64,000 nt of DNA from JBFHIJ01 sp963678775 (GCA_963678775.2 CAXXGR010000007.1:620001-684000), one strand, 5' to 3'. Positions 43,913 to 53,622 are shown, counted from the stretch's first letter. Numbers and translations are program-made. Notes: a model not told the origin generated them from the letters alone.

Positions 43913-45361
43913 ATGATCAAATCCACTCTAAAGAATGTTTCACTATTCTTCACTGCTATAGTGGTGTTTTGGGCATACGGTTGTTATAATGCAAAAGCAG
44001 AGAATATTACTCTGAATTTGGACGAAGCAATTGAGATGGCTTTAGAAAATAACCATGATACAAAGAAAGCAAAGCTTGAAGTCAAAAAAGCTGAAGCTGC
44101 TATCGACGAAGCTTACGGTTATGCATATCCAACTATTGATTTATCAGGACAGTATTATAGGTTTTTAGAAAAACCAAAAATGCCATTTCCTGATTTTGAA
44201 GCAATGCTTGGTAATTCCGTAAGCACAGGCTTGGTTGATTATGGATTAATCAGTAAAGATGATGCAAAGTATAGCCAGATGGGAACTACTTTGCAATCTT
44301 TTTCTTTAAAAAATAACTTCGAAGCTAAAGCTGAATTAACACAGATTCTTTTTAGTTCTGCTGTATTTACAGGTATTGGTGCTTCCGAAGATTATTATAA
44401 TCTTGCGAATGAGCAATTAAAATCAACTGTAAATATTACTGTTTTTAATGTTAAAAAAACTTTTTATGGAGTCCTCTTGGCGCAAGAAGCTTATGACATA
44501 CTAAATGAAAGTTATGAAAATGCCAAACAAAATTTATCTAATGTTAAGGCTTTTTATGAACAAGGTTTAGCTGCTGAATATGATAAAATGCAAGCTGAAA
44601 TTAAAGTCGAAAACATAAGACCACAACTCCTTGATGCAGAAAATAATCTTAAAAATGCCAAAAATGGTTTAAAAATGATAATAGGTGTTGATATCGAATC
44701 TGATTTGTCTTTGATTGGTCAACTCAATTATACAGATAACAAAATAGCAGATTATATTGATTTAAAAAGTACAGCTTTAGAAGATAATTTTGATATAAGA
44801 TCTCTAAGAAGCAAAGCAAATTTAGATCAAGCTCAAATAGAATTAGCAGAGTCCGAGTATTGGCCGACTTTAGCACTATTTGCTAATGCTTCATACAATG
44901 GGCAGTCTGATGATTTTGATTTTTTAACATATTCATCTGCAATTGTAGGGTTAAATTTATCAATAAACATTTACAATGGTGGTAGAACTTTTCATAAGAA
45001 ACAGCAACAAGAAATATCAAAAATGCAGACTGAAACTCAGATACATCAAATTAAAGAATATTTGAGTATGGATATTAAAACTAAACTGAACGAAATTGAA
45101 AAAGTTAAAAGCTCATTAGAAGCTCAAGAGCGAAATGTAAAACTTGCAGAGAGAGCATATAAAATGTCTGAAGTAAGATATAAAGAAGGCGCAGGTAGCC
45201 AGTTGGAAGTTTTAAATGCGGATATAGCTCTTAAGCAAGCTAAAACAAATCGCTTAAGCTCTGTATATAATTACATAACTGCAGTTGCTGAATTAGATAA
45301 AATACTTGGTAATGTAGATGCTAAGTATATGCGTAGATTCATGAATAAAAAACAAAATTAA
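43913..45361 (+). CDS. TolC-family outer membrane efflux protein
   Basis: 482 residues with a signal sequence. Two repeated TolC halves are visible, each with a long helical hairpin: LNLDEAIEMALENNHDTKKA at the N-terminus and AERAYKMSEVRYKEGAGSQL in the second half. NAKNGLKMIIGVD and AELDKILGNVD mark the ends of the halves. It provides the outer membrane channel for the adaptor and RND pump encoded next. It follows tetR by 37 bases. Confidence 0.93.
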   Translation: MIKSTLKNVSLFFTAIVVFWAYGCYNAKAENITLNLDEAIEMALENNHDTKKAKLEVKKAEAAIDEAYGYAYPTIDLSGQYYRFLEKPKMPFPDFEAMLGNSVSTGLVDYGLISKDDAKYSQMGTTLQSFSLKNNFEAKAELTQILFSSAVFTGIGASEDYYNLANEQLKSTVNITVFNVKKTFYGVLLAQEAYDILNESYENAKQNLSNVKAFYEQGLAAEYDKMQAEIKVENIRPQLLDAENNLKNAKNGLKMIIGVDIESDLSLIGQLNYTDNKIADYIDLKSTALEDNFDIRSLRSKANLDQAQIELAESEYWPTLALFANASYNGQSDDFDFLTYSSAIVGLNLSINIYNGGRTFHKKQQQEISKMQTETQIHQIKEYLSMDIKTKLNEIEKVKSSLEAQERNVKLAERAYKMSEVRYKEGAGSQLEVLNADIALKQAKTNRLSSVYNYITAVAELDKILGNVDAKYMRRFMNKKQN

Positions 45362-45387
45362 TATATAATTTGGAGTATTTAGATACC

Positions 45388-46437
45388 ATGAAAAGAATCA
45401 ATTTTTCAGGATCAAAATTTCTTTTTGCTGCAGTTTTGTGCGGTTCAGTTTTAATTTCTTCTTGCGAAAAAGAACAAAAAGAGCCGCCTAAGTCAATGGA
45501 ACAATTACAAAATGAAAATGGACTTCCGATTACTATCGAAAATATCACCAAAAATGGTTTTTCTAAAAAACTTAGCTTTTATTCTACTCTTAGTGGCATA
45601 AAAGAAGCTACAATAGGTGCTCCAATCGGTGGTAAAATTGAAAAAATCAATGTTAAAGTTGGTGATTATGTGAAAGAAGATCAAGTTGTTGTTCAGTTTC
45701 CTACTGACTCTCCAAGTATGCAATATGAGCAAGCTAAGGCTGCTTTCGAACTATCAGAAAAGTTGTATAAAAGGATGAAATCTCTTCTTGAAACCGGAGA
45801 AATTTCACAACAAAGTTACGACAATGCAGAAACACAATATTTAGTAGATAAGAGAAATTATGAAACTATCAAACAAGCTTTATTCGTAGAAGCTCCTTTT
45901 GATGGTATTGTTACAAATGTTTCGCTTGACGAAGGGGATAATATTAAAAAAGAAACTCCAATTTTGTCTATTGCACAGCTTAATACTTTAAAGACTAAAG
46001 TATGGTTATCGGATACTGAAGTTAGTCAGATAAAAAAAGGTATGGTCGCTAAAACTAAATGGTTAGGTGATACTTTTACTGGCAAAGTAACTGAAGTATC
46101 TTTATCTAAAGACCGAAGACAGCAAGCATTTTATGCAGAAATACAGTTCCCTAACTCAGAAAGAAAACTTAAAAGCGGGTTAACATTAGATATTGATATA
46201 GTTTCTGAAACTGCTGACTCTATTTTTGTTCTTCAAAGAAATTACGTCATTGATGAAGCAGGAAAAAAATATGTTTTTATTGAAAATAATGGTACTGCTG
46301 AAAGAAGAGAAGTTAAAACAGGTAATGAAAGCGGTATTCAGGTTGAAATCATTGATGGTTTGCACGAAGGCGATCATCTAATCAACTGCTGCTTTAACAA
46401 GCTGGAAAACGGAATGAAAGTACAAGTGGTTAAGTAA
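45388..46437 (+). CDS. RND efflux periplasmic adaptor (membrane fusion protein)
   Basis: 350-residue lipoprotein adaptor. The lipobox ISSC follows MKRINFSGSKFLFAAVLCG. The biotinyl-lipoyl-like hairpin appears as APIGGKIEKINVKVGDYVKE and VEAPFDGIVTNVSLDEGDNI, with a coiled-coil between them (about 100-140). A beta-barrel part (LKTKVWLSDTEVSQIKKG) and a membrane-proximal domain follow. The frame is open from 45370, but the ATG at 45388 starts the signal peptide. It joins the TolC channel to the RND pump 10 bases downstream. Confidence 0.93.
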   Translation: MKRINFSGSKFLFAAVLCGSVLISSCEKEQKEPPKSMEQLQNENGLPITIENITKNGFSKKLSFYSTLSGIKEATIGAPIGGKIEKINVKVGDYVKEDQVVVQFPTDSPSMQYEQAKAAFELSEKLYKRMKSLLETGEISQQSYDNAETQYLVDKRNYETIKQALFVEAPFDGIVTNVSLDEGDNIKKETPILSIAQLNTLKTKVWLSDTEVSQIKKGMVAKTKWLGDTFTGKVTEVSLSKDRRQQAFYAEIQFPNSERKLKSGLTLDIDIVSETADSIFVLQRNYVIDEAGKKYVFIENNGTAERREVKTGNESGIQVEIIDGLHEGDHLINCCFNKLENGMKVQVVK

Positions 46438-46447
46438 GGGGAAAAAA

Positions 46448-49411
46448 ATGTTTTTAGCAAAAATTTCAATAAATAGACCTATTATGGTCACAATGGGCAT
46501 TTTAGTTCTTATGATCTTTGGTGCTCTAGCCTTTACAACCTTAAATTTGAATAGAACTCCTGAAGTTGATATTCCATTTATCACTATTAAAACAATTTAT
46601 CCGGGTGCCGGACCTAAAGAAATAGAGACTCAAATATCCAAAAAAATTGAAGATGCGGTTGCAACCGTTAGTGAGATTAAAAGAATTGAGTCATATTCAC
46701 TGGATGCGGTCTCTATTGTTATGATTGAGTTCAATCTGTCAAAAAATGTAGACGTTGCCAGCCAGGAAGTAAAAGACAAAATTGATGTAATTATTAATGA
46801 ACTTCCTGATGGTGCTGAAGACCCGATTACTGAAAAATTTGACTTTGCTTCGGAACCCATTGTAGATCTTGTTTTAAGTGGCAAAAATCAAACCCCTCAA
46901 GAGTTATTTGATATAGCGGATAAACAGCTTAAAGACAGATTCTCTCAAATTAAAGGTGTAGCAAACGTTGATATCGTTGGTGGTCAGGAAAGAGAAATAC
47001 AAGTTGAACTCGGTAGTAAAACTGTCTTCGAAAATTACATCTCTTTACCACAATTGATGCAAATATTAGCTGCACATAATATGGATCTACCGGGCGGTTA
47101 TTTCAATATAGATGAAATGGAATATACAGTCAGAGTTGAAGGTGAATACGAAAAAGTTGATGAATTAAAAGAACTGGAAATTCCAACTGCATTTGGTAAT
47201 AAAAAACTAAAACAAATAGCAGATGTAATTGATGGTGGAAAAAAGATTAGAGAACGAGCTGTATACTTTAATAATGGAACTAAAGTTCGTGATGAAAACG
47301 TAGTTCGTTTATCTATCATTAAAAGCTCAGAAGGTAATGAAGTAAATGTAGCAAGTGCTATAAAAGATAATCTGGACGAAATCAGAGCAACTCTTCCTGA
47401 AGGATGTGCTTTGGAACTAATAAAAGATAAGTCAACATTTACTAAATCTACTGTAGATGATACCAACTCAAATATTATTTTGGGTATTCTTTTTACATCT
47501 TTAGTCCTATTATTCTTTTTACATGATTTACGATCAACGTTTATTATTGCACTTTCTATGCCTACATCTGTAATGATTACATTCTTATTGATGCAGATGG
47601 CAGGATTTACTCAAAACATGATGTCTCTAATGGGTATATCGGTGTCTATTGGTGTATTGGTGGCAAACTCCGTAGTAGTGTTGGAAAATATATTTAGACA
47701 TAAAAGCATGGGAGTAGATAAAAAGCAGGCTGCATATAAAGGAACAGCAGAAGTTACTGTTGCGGTTATTGCTTCTACTTTAACAAATATCGTGGTATTT
47801 GTACCTCTTGGTAATATTGATTCAATTGTTGGTGAATTTCTTAAAGAACTAGCGTTTACAGCTGCATTCGCCACTATCGTATCTTTGGTTATGTCATTTA
47901 CACTAACACCTATGTTGGCTTCACTAATTTTACCTGAAAAACAAAAATCAGGTTTTATAAGTAGATTTATAGAATCAATATTAGATAGTATAACTAACTT
48001 TTACGCTTCCACTTTAAATTTTGTTCTAAAGAATAAGTTGATTTCAACTTTAATTCTTCTTGGTAGTGTAGCGATGTTTATGTGGTCTATGTCTTTTTAT
48101 GGATCAAAGCTTTCCGGTGAGTTCATGCCAAATATGGATGATGGTATCATCAAGGTTGAAGTTGAACTTCCGCAAGGTTACAATCTTGAACAGACTGCTA
48201 AAGTTATGGAAGAAATCGAAAACAGAGTTAAACGATACGATGATGTTGAACATACAATAACTAACCTTGGTAAAAAAGGTAATATGGATATCGGTACAAA
48301 CATGGCTCTTATGGAAGTATATTTCAATAAAGCGAGCGAAAGATATACCGGTATCACTGATTATACTACTTATTTGACTAAAGAACTATCTACAGTGCCT
48401 AATGCAGATATTAAAGTATCTATCATGGAAAGTATGGGTGGTGGTGAAGCTCCTATCGAATTCTTTATCTTAGGTCAAGATTTAGATACTTTGGAATCAC
48501 TTAAAACTATGTTCTATGAAAAAACCAAAAGCATACCGGGGCTGATAAACTACGACTTTAGTTCGCGTCCGGGTAAACCTGAGATTACTATAACTCCTAA
48601 GAGAGATAAAGTTACACAGGCAGGTCTTACTGTACAGGAGATCTCTTTAACAGTAAGAGCGGCAATCGAAGGTATGGAAGCAACTCAGTTTAAGGAAAAA
48701 GGTAATGAATACAATATTCTTGTTACTATGGATAATGCTTCGGTAGATACTCCTGAAGAAATAAGCAATATTCCAATCGTGTCTAAAAACGGAGTAGTAT
48801 ATAGATTATCTCAGCTTGCGAATGTTAACTTCACAAGCGGTGTTTCTAAAGTTATTCACAGAGATAAATACACAGCAATTAAGTTCTCTGGCTATAACTC
48901 TCCTGGTGTTGCTACAGGTGATCTTATTGAGGCACTAAGAGTTAAGATGAATGATACAAAACTTCCTGAAGGTTATCAGTTTAAATGGGCAGGAACTACA
49001 GAAATGCAGGAAGAAATGGGCAAAGACTTAGCTTTTGCCGGATTGCTTGCGATACTTCTTACATATATGTTATTGGCTGCTATTCTTGAAAGTTTCTGGC
49101 AACCTGTAGTAATTCTATTGACTCTACCTTTAGCATTTATTGGTGTATTTATTCTGATGTATTACACAGATACAAATATTGGTCTTACTGCCTTGATGGG
49201 TATGATCATGTTGATAGGTATTGTTGTAAACAATGCCATCCTGATACTAGATTATGTCAATCAGCTAATAAGAGAAGAAGGCTATTCTGCAAAAGATGCT
49301 TTACTTAAAGCTTCGCCTGTGAAATTGAAAGCTATTTTAATGTCTACAATAGCTATTATCTTGGGTATGTTACCAATGGCGATGGGTATCGAGATGCAGG
49401 TAAAGAAATGA
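46448..49411 (+). CDS. RND-family multidrug/efflux transporter, C-terminus cut by frameshift
   Basis: Proton-driven AcrB/MexB/HAE1-type pump. MFLAKISINRPIMVTMGILV is the first membrane helix, and two porter halves and the membrane blocks (LLMQMAGFTQNMMSLMGISVSIGVL, quoted in part, and LTALMGMIMLIGIVVNNAIL) are intact. The normal family block GIGDAGKEMRIPLG is interrupted. After MAMGI at 49390 the frame reads EMQVKK and stops at 49411, whereas inserting one G after 49390 restores GDAGKEMRIPLGIVSIGG to a stop at 49554. As written the protein is 987 residues and lacks its last membrane helix. It may be inactive, or this may be a base-calling error. Confidence 0.9.
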   Translation: MFLAKISINRPIMVTMGILVLMIFGALAFTTLNLNRTPEVDIPFITIKTIYPGAGPKEIETQISKKIEDAVATVSEIKRIESYSLDAVSIVMIEFNLSKNVDVASQEVKDKIDVIINELPDGAEDPITEKFDFASEPIVDLVLSGKNQTPQELFDIADKQLKDRFSQIKGVANVDIVGGQEREIQVELGSKTVFENYISLPQLMQILAAHNMDLPGGYFNIDEMEYTVRVEGEYEKVDELKELEIPTAFGNKKLKQIADVIDGGKKIRERAVYFNNGTKVRDENVVRLSIIKSSEGNEVNVASAIKDNLDEIRATLPEGCALELIKDKSTFTKSTVDDTNSNIILGILFTSLVLLFFLHDLRSTFIIALSMPTSVMITFLLMQMAGFTQNMMSLMGISVSIGVLVANSVVVLENIFRHKSMGVDKKQAAYKGTAEVTVAVIASTLTNIVVFVPLGNIDSIVGEFLKELAFTAAFATIVSLVMSFTLTPMLASLILPEKQKSGFISRFIESILDSITNFYASTLNFVLKNKLISTLILLGSVAMFMWSMSFYGSKLSGEFMPNMDDGIIKVEVELPQGYNLEQTAKVMEEIENRVKRYDDVEHTITNLGKKGNMDIGTNMALMEVYFNKASERYTGITDYTTYLTKELSTVPNADIKVSIMESMGGGEAPIEFFILGQDLDTLESLKTMFYEKTKSIPGLINYDFSSRPGKPEITITPKRDKVTQAGLTVQEISLTVRAAIEGMEATQFKEKGNEYNILVTMDNASVDTPEEISNIPIVSKNGVVYRLSQLANVNFTSGVSKVIHRDKYTAIKFSGYNSPGVATGDLIEALRVKMNDTKLPEGYQFKWAGTTEMQEEMGKDLAFAGLLAILLTYMLLAAILESFWQPVVILLTLPLAFIGVFILMYYTDTNIGLTALMGMIMLIGIVVNNAILILDYVNQLIREEGYSAKDALLKASPVKLKAILMSTIAIILGMLPMAMGIEMQVKK

Positions 49412-49554
49412 GAATCCCATTAGGTATAGTTTCGATTGGTGGTTTGGTAGCTTCTACCCTACTTACTCTATATGTTGTACCAGCTTTTATGTATGTATCA
49501 GCCTGGATTTGGGATAAAATGAAATCGATATTCATTAAAAACAAAACAGCATAG
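49391..49554 (+). pseudogene. detached C-terminal end of the RND transporter
   Basis: In the +1-shifted frame this stretch encodes the missing RND ending (KEMRIPLGIVSIGGLVAS, then TLLTLYVVPAFMYV and a basic tail ending KNKTA), the last membrane helix of the pump at 46448. Confidence 0.88.
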
Positions 49555-49564
49555 ATAAAAGACA

Positions 49565-49599
49565 GTAAAGAGGTAAACAGCCAGAATTTACCTCTTTAC
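49565..49599. other. perfect 13-base hairpin downstream of the RND operon
   Basis: GTAAAGAGGTAAA / TTTACCTCTTTAC (49565-49577 with 49587-49599), 9-base loop. No T run follows, so by itself it is not a standard terminator; it could protect the mRNA 3' end. Confidence 0.7.
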
Positions 49600-49622
49600 A
49601 AATATCTAGAAATGAAAACAAG

Positions 49623-49666
49623 AGGCTGTCTATCTGTACAAACACTACAAATAGGCAGTCTTTTTT
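49623..49666 (+). terminator. rho-independent terminator of the RND operon
   Basis: Eleven-base stem AGGCTGTCTAT / ATAGGCAGTCT with two G-T pairs (49623-49633 with 49651-49661), followed by six T. Confidence 0.8.
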
Positions 49667-49739
49667 CTAATATCAACAAATAATTGTTAATATTACAATT
49701 AATACATAAAAGAATTGCTAAACGAGACTGTAGACTAAA

Positions 49740-49780
49740 CTCTGTCCATTAGAGTTATAATAATAAATAAAAGGACAGAG
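49740..49780 (+). promoter_or_regulatory. hairpin just before the transposase start
   Basis: CTCTGTCC (49740-49747) pairs with GGACAGAG (49773-49780), directly before the ATG at 49783. It could hide the AAGGA ribosome-binding region from read-in transcripts, a known way IS elements limit transposase; the role here is inference. Confidence 0.5.
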
Positions 49781-49782
49781 CC

Positions 49783-50997
49783 ATGAACGAACAAGATTAC
49801 AAATCGATTCAAGACAAAGCGATTAAGCAATTTAAAGAGGGCAAATCACTATTAGGCAAAGATGGTGCATTTGCCCCTTTATTGCAGCAATTCTTAGAAG
49901 CCGCACTCGAAGCAGAAATGAGTGAGCATCTAACAGACGCTAAACCTCAAAAAAAGAATGAGCGTAATGGGAAAGGTAAAAAAACGCTTAAAACAAATCA
50001 TGGTCCTGTAGAAATAAAAACTCCGCAAGACCGCAATTCAACTTTCGAGCCACAGATAGTCAAAAAGCGTGAGAGAGTGCTTTTAGACAGTCTCAGTAAT
50101 AAAATAATAGCACTGTATGGCAAGGGAATGAGTCTTAGAGATATATCCGAGTATATCGAAGAAATGTACGGAATGAATGTGTCAGCAGCAACCTTATCGC
50201 AAATAACCGATAAAGTAATTCCTGATATTCAACAATGGCAAAATCGGCCATTAGATCCTGTATATCCAATCGTATTTATGGATGCGATGCACTTCAAAGT
50301 CAAAGATAATGGCCGGATTCAGAGTAAAGCTATATATACAGTTTTAGGTATAACTAAGACAGGTCGTAAGGAAATATTAGGTTTATATTTTTCCGAAAGT
50401 GAAGGTGCAAATTTTTGGTTATCAGTCTTGACAGAATTGCAAAACCGAGGAGTTGAGGAGATTTTAATAGCAGCTATTGATAATCTCAAAGGCTTTGCCG
50501 AAGCGATAAATAGCGTATATCCTTTATGTGAAATTCAGACCTGTATAATTCATCAGATACGAAATTCAATAAAATATGTAGCCAGTAAAGAGCAAAAAGC
50601 GTTTATGAGTGATTTAAAGCTGGTTTACAAGGCAGATACTAAGGCAACAGCAGAGATAGAATTAGAAAATTTATCTACTAAATGGGGTAAGAGGTATCCG
50701 ATAGTTATCAACTCATGGCAAAATAACTGGGAAAAATTATCTACATATTTTCAATATTCACCTTTTATCAGAAAAATTATATATACAACTAATACCGTGG
50801 AAGGCTACCACAGGCAGGTTCGCAAGGTAACCAAGACGAAAGGAGCATTTACAAGCGAAACCGCTCTGATGAAATTAGCTTATTTAGCCACTCAGGAAAT
50901 CAGTAAAAAATGGACACAGCCCATACCAAACTGGGGCTTGATTATTCAGCAGCTGGCAATACACTTCGGCTCTGAAAGGCTACGCTTAGATATATAA
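49783..50997 (+). CDS. IS256-family transposase
   Basis: 404-residue DDE transposase of the Mutator/IS256 type. The N-terminal helical part has LEAALEAEMSEHL and the basic KKNERNGKGKKTLKT. Catalytic acids are in PIVFMDAMHFKV (first Asp), ILIAAIDNLKGF (second Asp) and YTTNTVEGYHRQVRKVTK (Glu). The conserved CxxH block is CEIQTCIIHQIRNSIKYV. The frame is intact and full-length, so the element may still be able to move. Confidence 0.95.
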   Translation: MNEQDYKSIQDKAIKQFKEGKSLLGKDGAFAPLLQQFLEAALEAEMSEHLTDAKPQKKNERNGKGKKTLKTNHGPVEIKTPQDRNSTFEPQIVKKRERVLLDSLSNKIIALYGKGMSLRDISEYIEEMYGMNVSAATLSQITDKVIPDIQQWQNRPLDPVYPIVFMDAMHFKVKDNGRIQSKAIYTVLGITKTGRKEILGLYFSESEGANFWLSVLTELQNRGVEEILIAAIDNLKGFAEAINSVYPLCEIQTCIIHQIRNSIKYVASKEQKAFMSDLKLVYKADTKATAEIELENLSTKWGKRYPIVINSWQNNWEKLSTYFQYSPFIRKIIYTTNTVEGYHRQVRKVTKTKGAFTSETALMKLAYLATQEISKKWTQPIPNWGLIIQQLAIHFGSERLRLDI

Positions 50998-51150
50998 TTT
51001 GGAGCGACTACGCACCTAAATTTTTCGCACAACTTTGTTACGCAAAAAATTTGGACAGCTAGTCTATGCTTAAAATTGAGGAATATTTTCAAAAAAAGCA
51101 AACGCCGTAGTGTGTGGGAAAAACACGCCTCTAAGGAAAGTAAAAAAATA

Positions 51151-51193
51151 AGGATGTGATTTAAAAAAGTTGTATCTTTAACAATCACATCCT
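51151..51193. repeat. 11-base inverted repeat in the 3' region of the IS
   Basis: AGGATGTGATT (51151-51161) and AATCACATCCT (51183-51193) form a perfect stem with a 21-base loop and no T tract. It lies between the transposase and the right terminal repeat. Purpose unknown. Confidence 0.7.
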
Positions 51194-51222
51194 AGAATTT
51201 TCTTCTATAGAAATAGAACAGA

Positions 51223-51260
51223 CAAAGTTTATTTTACACTGCCGTTTATTTTACACTGCC
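51223..51260. repeat. tandem copy of the IS right terminal repeat
   Basis: The 17 bases GTTTATTTTACACTGCC occur twice in a row (51227-51243 and 51244-51260). A further exact copy, in reverse complement, is the solitary repeat at 30423-30443. Confidence 0.85.
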
Positions 51261-51270
51261 TTTAATTATG

Positions 51271-51304
51271 AAAAAAAGGCCCGTAAACTAAATGATATTT
51301 ACGG
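51271..51304 (-). terminator. terminator of the GAF/GGDEF-like gene
   Basis: Stem CCGTAAA / TTTACGG (51281-51287 with 51298-51304) and seven A at 51271-51277, a T tract in the minus direction, 3 bases from the stem. Confidence 0.7.
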
Positions 51305-51342
51305 ACATTTTTATTTTGGTAATACTTATTTAAATGGGCATA

Positions 51343-53622
51343 TTAGCCGAATATATTCACTGTATTAGTCTTTTGTACTGATTTAGCTAGAACTCTTCTT
51401 GTATTCGCTAAAAATGATTCTAAAGAATCAGATTTATCCATTGCTGCTAATCCCATACTAACTGTAACAGAAAACTGCTGACCTTCTATTTCAAGCATTG
51501 TACTTGCTATTTCTTGTCTTATCTTCTGTGCCCACAGTTGAGCATCTTCTATATTAACACCTACCATCACCACGGAATAAACATTTTCATCAGCTCTGGC
51601 GATTATATCATAATCTTTAATTTTTTTGCGAAATATATTTATGACATGATAGATTATACGCTCTCTTCTTTCGCTATGCTCTTCAGGACTGTATGATGCG
51701 TATTTATCAAGTTGGAATAAGCACATTACTATTGGAATCTCAAAATCTTTAAAGCGTTTTACTTCTTCTTCTAATCTGGTATAAAATGCAGGTGGATTTA
51801 GTATACCTGTATTAGGATCTAATAAAGAGTTCGTATTTAGCATTGAAATCACATGTAATTTTTCAATAGTATGAGCTGCATGAGAAGCGATTACTTCTAA
51901 AATATTTAAGTCAAATTGAGATATATTTAAAACATGTTTGCTTTCAAAATACAGAGCCCCGTAGGTAGAATATTTGGTTTTTAACGGTACCGAAACAAAC
52001 ACCCCTCCTATTAGATCATCTTCATTACTATTTATTCTGATTATTTCAGCAGTTACAGGCGAAATAACAATAGTATTAGCATTTGTAAGGCAGCTAGAGA
52101 TTACTGAATTTGTCAAGTCAATGACCTGTCCTTGAAGTGGTTTTAAGTTCTCATTGCATATACTGTCTTTTACTATCCAGTTATTTACACTTTCATCAAA
52201 GCCAACTACACCTGCACATTTTATGTCAAAAATATGTTTTACTACATTAGCAAGTATTGAATACACATCTTCTATATTTGCTTTTTCTTCTACTAACATA
52301 TTTTGGAAAAGATTAACAGCATCCATAGTTCTGGCTACTTGTAATAAGTCATATTTTTGTGCATAACTATACACAACTCCAGATAACAATTTTGTAAAAT
52401 GCCCGAGAATAGAAACAGAATAATTATCAAATACATCAGAATGTTTGGAATCGACACACAAAACACCAACTACAGAATCATTATAAAATACAGGTACACC
52501 TAAGAACGAAGAGATATTTACAGATTCAGTATAATAAGGAATCAAATCCAACTCTGCATTAGGATTTATTTCAGATAGTATTTCAGGTTTTGCGGCTAAA
52601 TAAATTTGAGAAACAATATCATTCGCGATAACAAATTTATCATCTTTTCTTATGCTAGACTCAGAGTCACTGATTATTGTTTCCAAGACTAACTCCTGTC
52701 TTTCAGCATTCGCTAAATAAAAAGCAACTGAATTAGTAGGAATTATATTTTTTATTGCAACTAATATACGTCCCAAAAAGTATTCAAATTCTTTTTTAGG
52801 CTCATCCCCAAAACCGGGAACGTCATCTAAAAGCAAATTGATTGGTATGTCTATATTATCTTTGATACTTTCTTCTATTTCAGTTTGATCCTCATCGTCA
52901 GACTGATCATTGAAATCATCTTTTACATTTTCTATCTCTTCATTATGATTTATATATTTAGACTCTTTACTTGGTTCATCTATTGTAATTTCCAATACAT
53001 TATGGTCATTATGTGATACTTCAGATACTTCATTTTTCTCTAATATTACATCGTCAATGTGATTAGTTTCTATATTTTCTTCTACTTCTTTTTGTTTTGA
53101 TTCCTCTTCTAACTTCCTTTGTTGTTGAACTTCAAGAGCTGTTTTAAATTTAGCTTTCGACTTTTTTGTTTTTGATTTTTCTATTGGAGTAGGTTTAGCA
53201 AATTTTAGATTCTCAGAATTAGATTTTGAAATAATTCTAAATCCCTCTTCTGATTTGAGAGATAACTCTTCTCTATAATTTGTGTTTAGTTCCGGTTGAT
53301 CTTTAAAAGAAGTATCAAAATCTTCAATGACTTGCCTTTTTGCACTAGAGTCATCTTTTACAGTAGTTTTATATTCCGGAGTGTTATTTGGATAATTCTT
53401 TGGTCTGGAGTCCACCAAATCATTTAAACGCTGATAATAAAGCATCGCAATCGTTACAAATGCAAGCACTGAAATAGCTCCGCCTATGAGCTTAATAGCA
53501 GTTTGATCTACTAAAAATACGATAAGAAGTCCAGCGACAACAGCTAATAAAACAAGCATATCGGAAACTGTAACCAGCTGAGTTAATTTGATATTTTTCT
53601 TTGCCATAGTCTTATTTTTCAA
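51343..53622 (-). CDS. membrane protein with GAF domains and degenerate GGDEF domain
   Basis: 759 residues. Two N-terminal membrane helices (about 15-65), a long acidic low-complexity region (about 75-265), one or two GAF-type sensory domains (about 270-420 with FLGVPVFYNDSVVGVLCVDS, and about 440-590), and a C-terminal GGDEF-like domain (about 600-757). The catalytic GGDEF signature is RADEN at 676-680, so diguanylate cyclase activity is unlikely. The surrounding fold is kept (ARADENVYSVVM, VTVSMGLAAMD). It may bind nucleotides or act as a scaffold. A second in-frame Met is at position 6. No operon partner. Confidence 0.82.
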   Translation of the reverse strand: MKNKTMAKKNIKLTQLVTVSDMLVLLAVVAGLLIVFLVDQTAIKLIGGAISVLAFVTIAMLYYQRLNDLVDSRPKNYPNNTPEYKTTVKDDSSAKRQVIEDFDTSFKDQPELNTNYREELSLKSEEGFRIISKSNSENLKFAKPTPIEKSKTKKSKAKFKTALEVQQQRKLEEESKQKEVEENIETNHIDDVILEKNEVSEVSHNDHNVLEITIDEPSKESKYINHNEEIENVKDDFNDQSDDEDQTEIEESIKDNIDIPINLLLDDVPGFGDEPKKEFEYFLGRILVAIKNIIPTNSVAFYLANAERQELVLETIISDSESSIRKDDKFVIANDIVSQIYLAAKPEILSEINPNAELDLIPYYTESVNISSFLGVPVFYNDSVVGVLCVDSKHSDVFDNYSVSILGHFTKLLSGVVYSYAQKYDLLQVARTMDAVNLFQNMLVEEKANIEDVYSILANVVKHIFDIKCAGVVGFDESVNNWIVKDSICNENLKPLQGQVIDLTNSVISSCLTNANTIVISPVTAEIIRINSNEDDLIGGVFVSVPLKTKYSTYGALYFESKHVLNISQFDLNILEVIASHAAHTIEKLHVISMLNTNSLLDPNTGILNPPAFYTRLEEEVKRFKDFEIPIVMCLFQLDKYASYSPEEHSERRERIIYHVINIFRKKIKDYDIIARADENVYSVVMVGVNIEDAQLWAQKIRQEIASTMLEIEGQQFSVTVSMGLAAMDKSDSLESFLANTRRVLAKSVQKTNTVNIFG

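Larger units (their letters stand above)
49724..51243 (+). mobile_element. IS256-family insertion sequence (boundaries tentative)
   Basis: Left end GAGACTGTAGACTAAACTCT... at 49724-49747 and right end at 51220-51243, read as the reverse complement (GGCAGTGTAAAATAAACTTT...), match at 17 of 24 positions without gaps. This is typical of imperfect IS256 terminal repeats. The transposase lies 36 bases inside the left repeat. A second partial copy of the right end (17 bases) follows directly at 51244-51260. No 8-9 base target duplication is seen at either possible end. The 222 bases after the transposase gene are longer than usual and contain an 11-base hairpin. Confidence 0.7.

Noticed and set aside
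51053..51066. GGACAGCTAGTCTA as alternative right end of the IS
   Set aside because: Matches the left repeat only with a 3-base gap, whereas 51220-51243 aligns without gaps.
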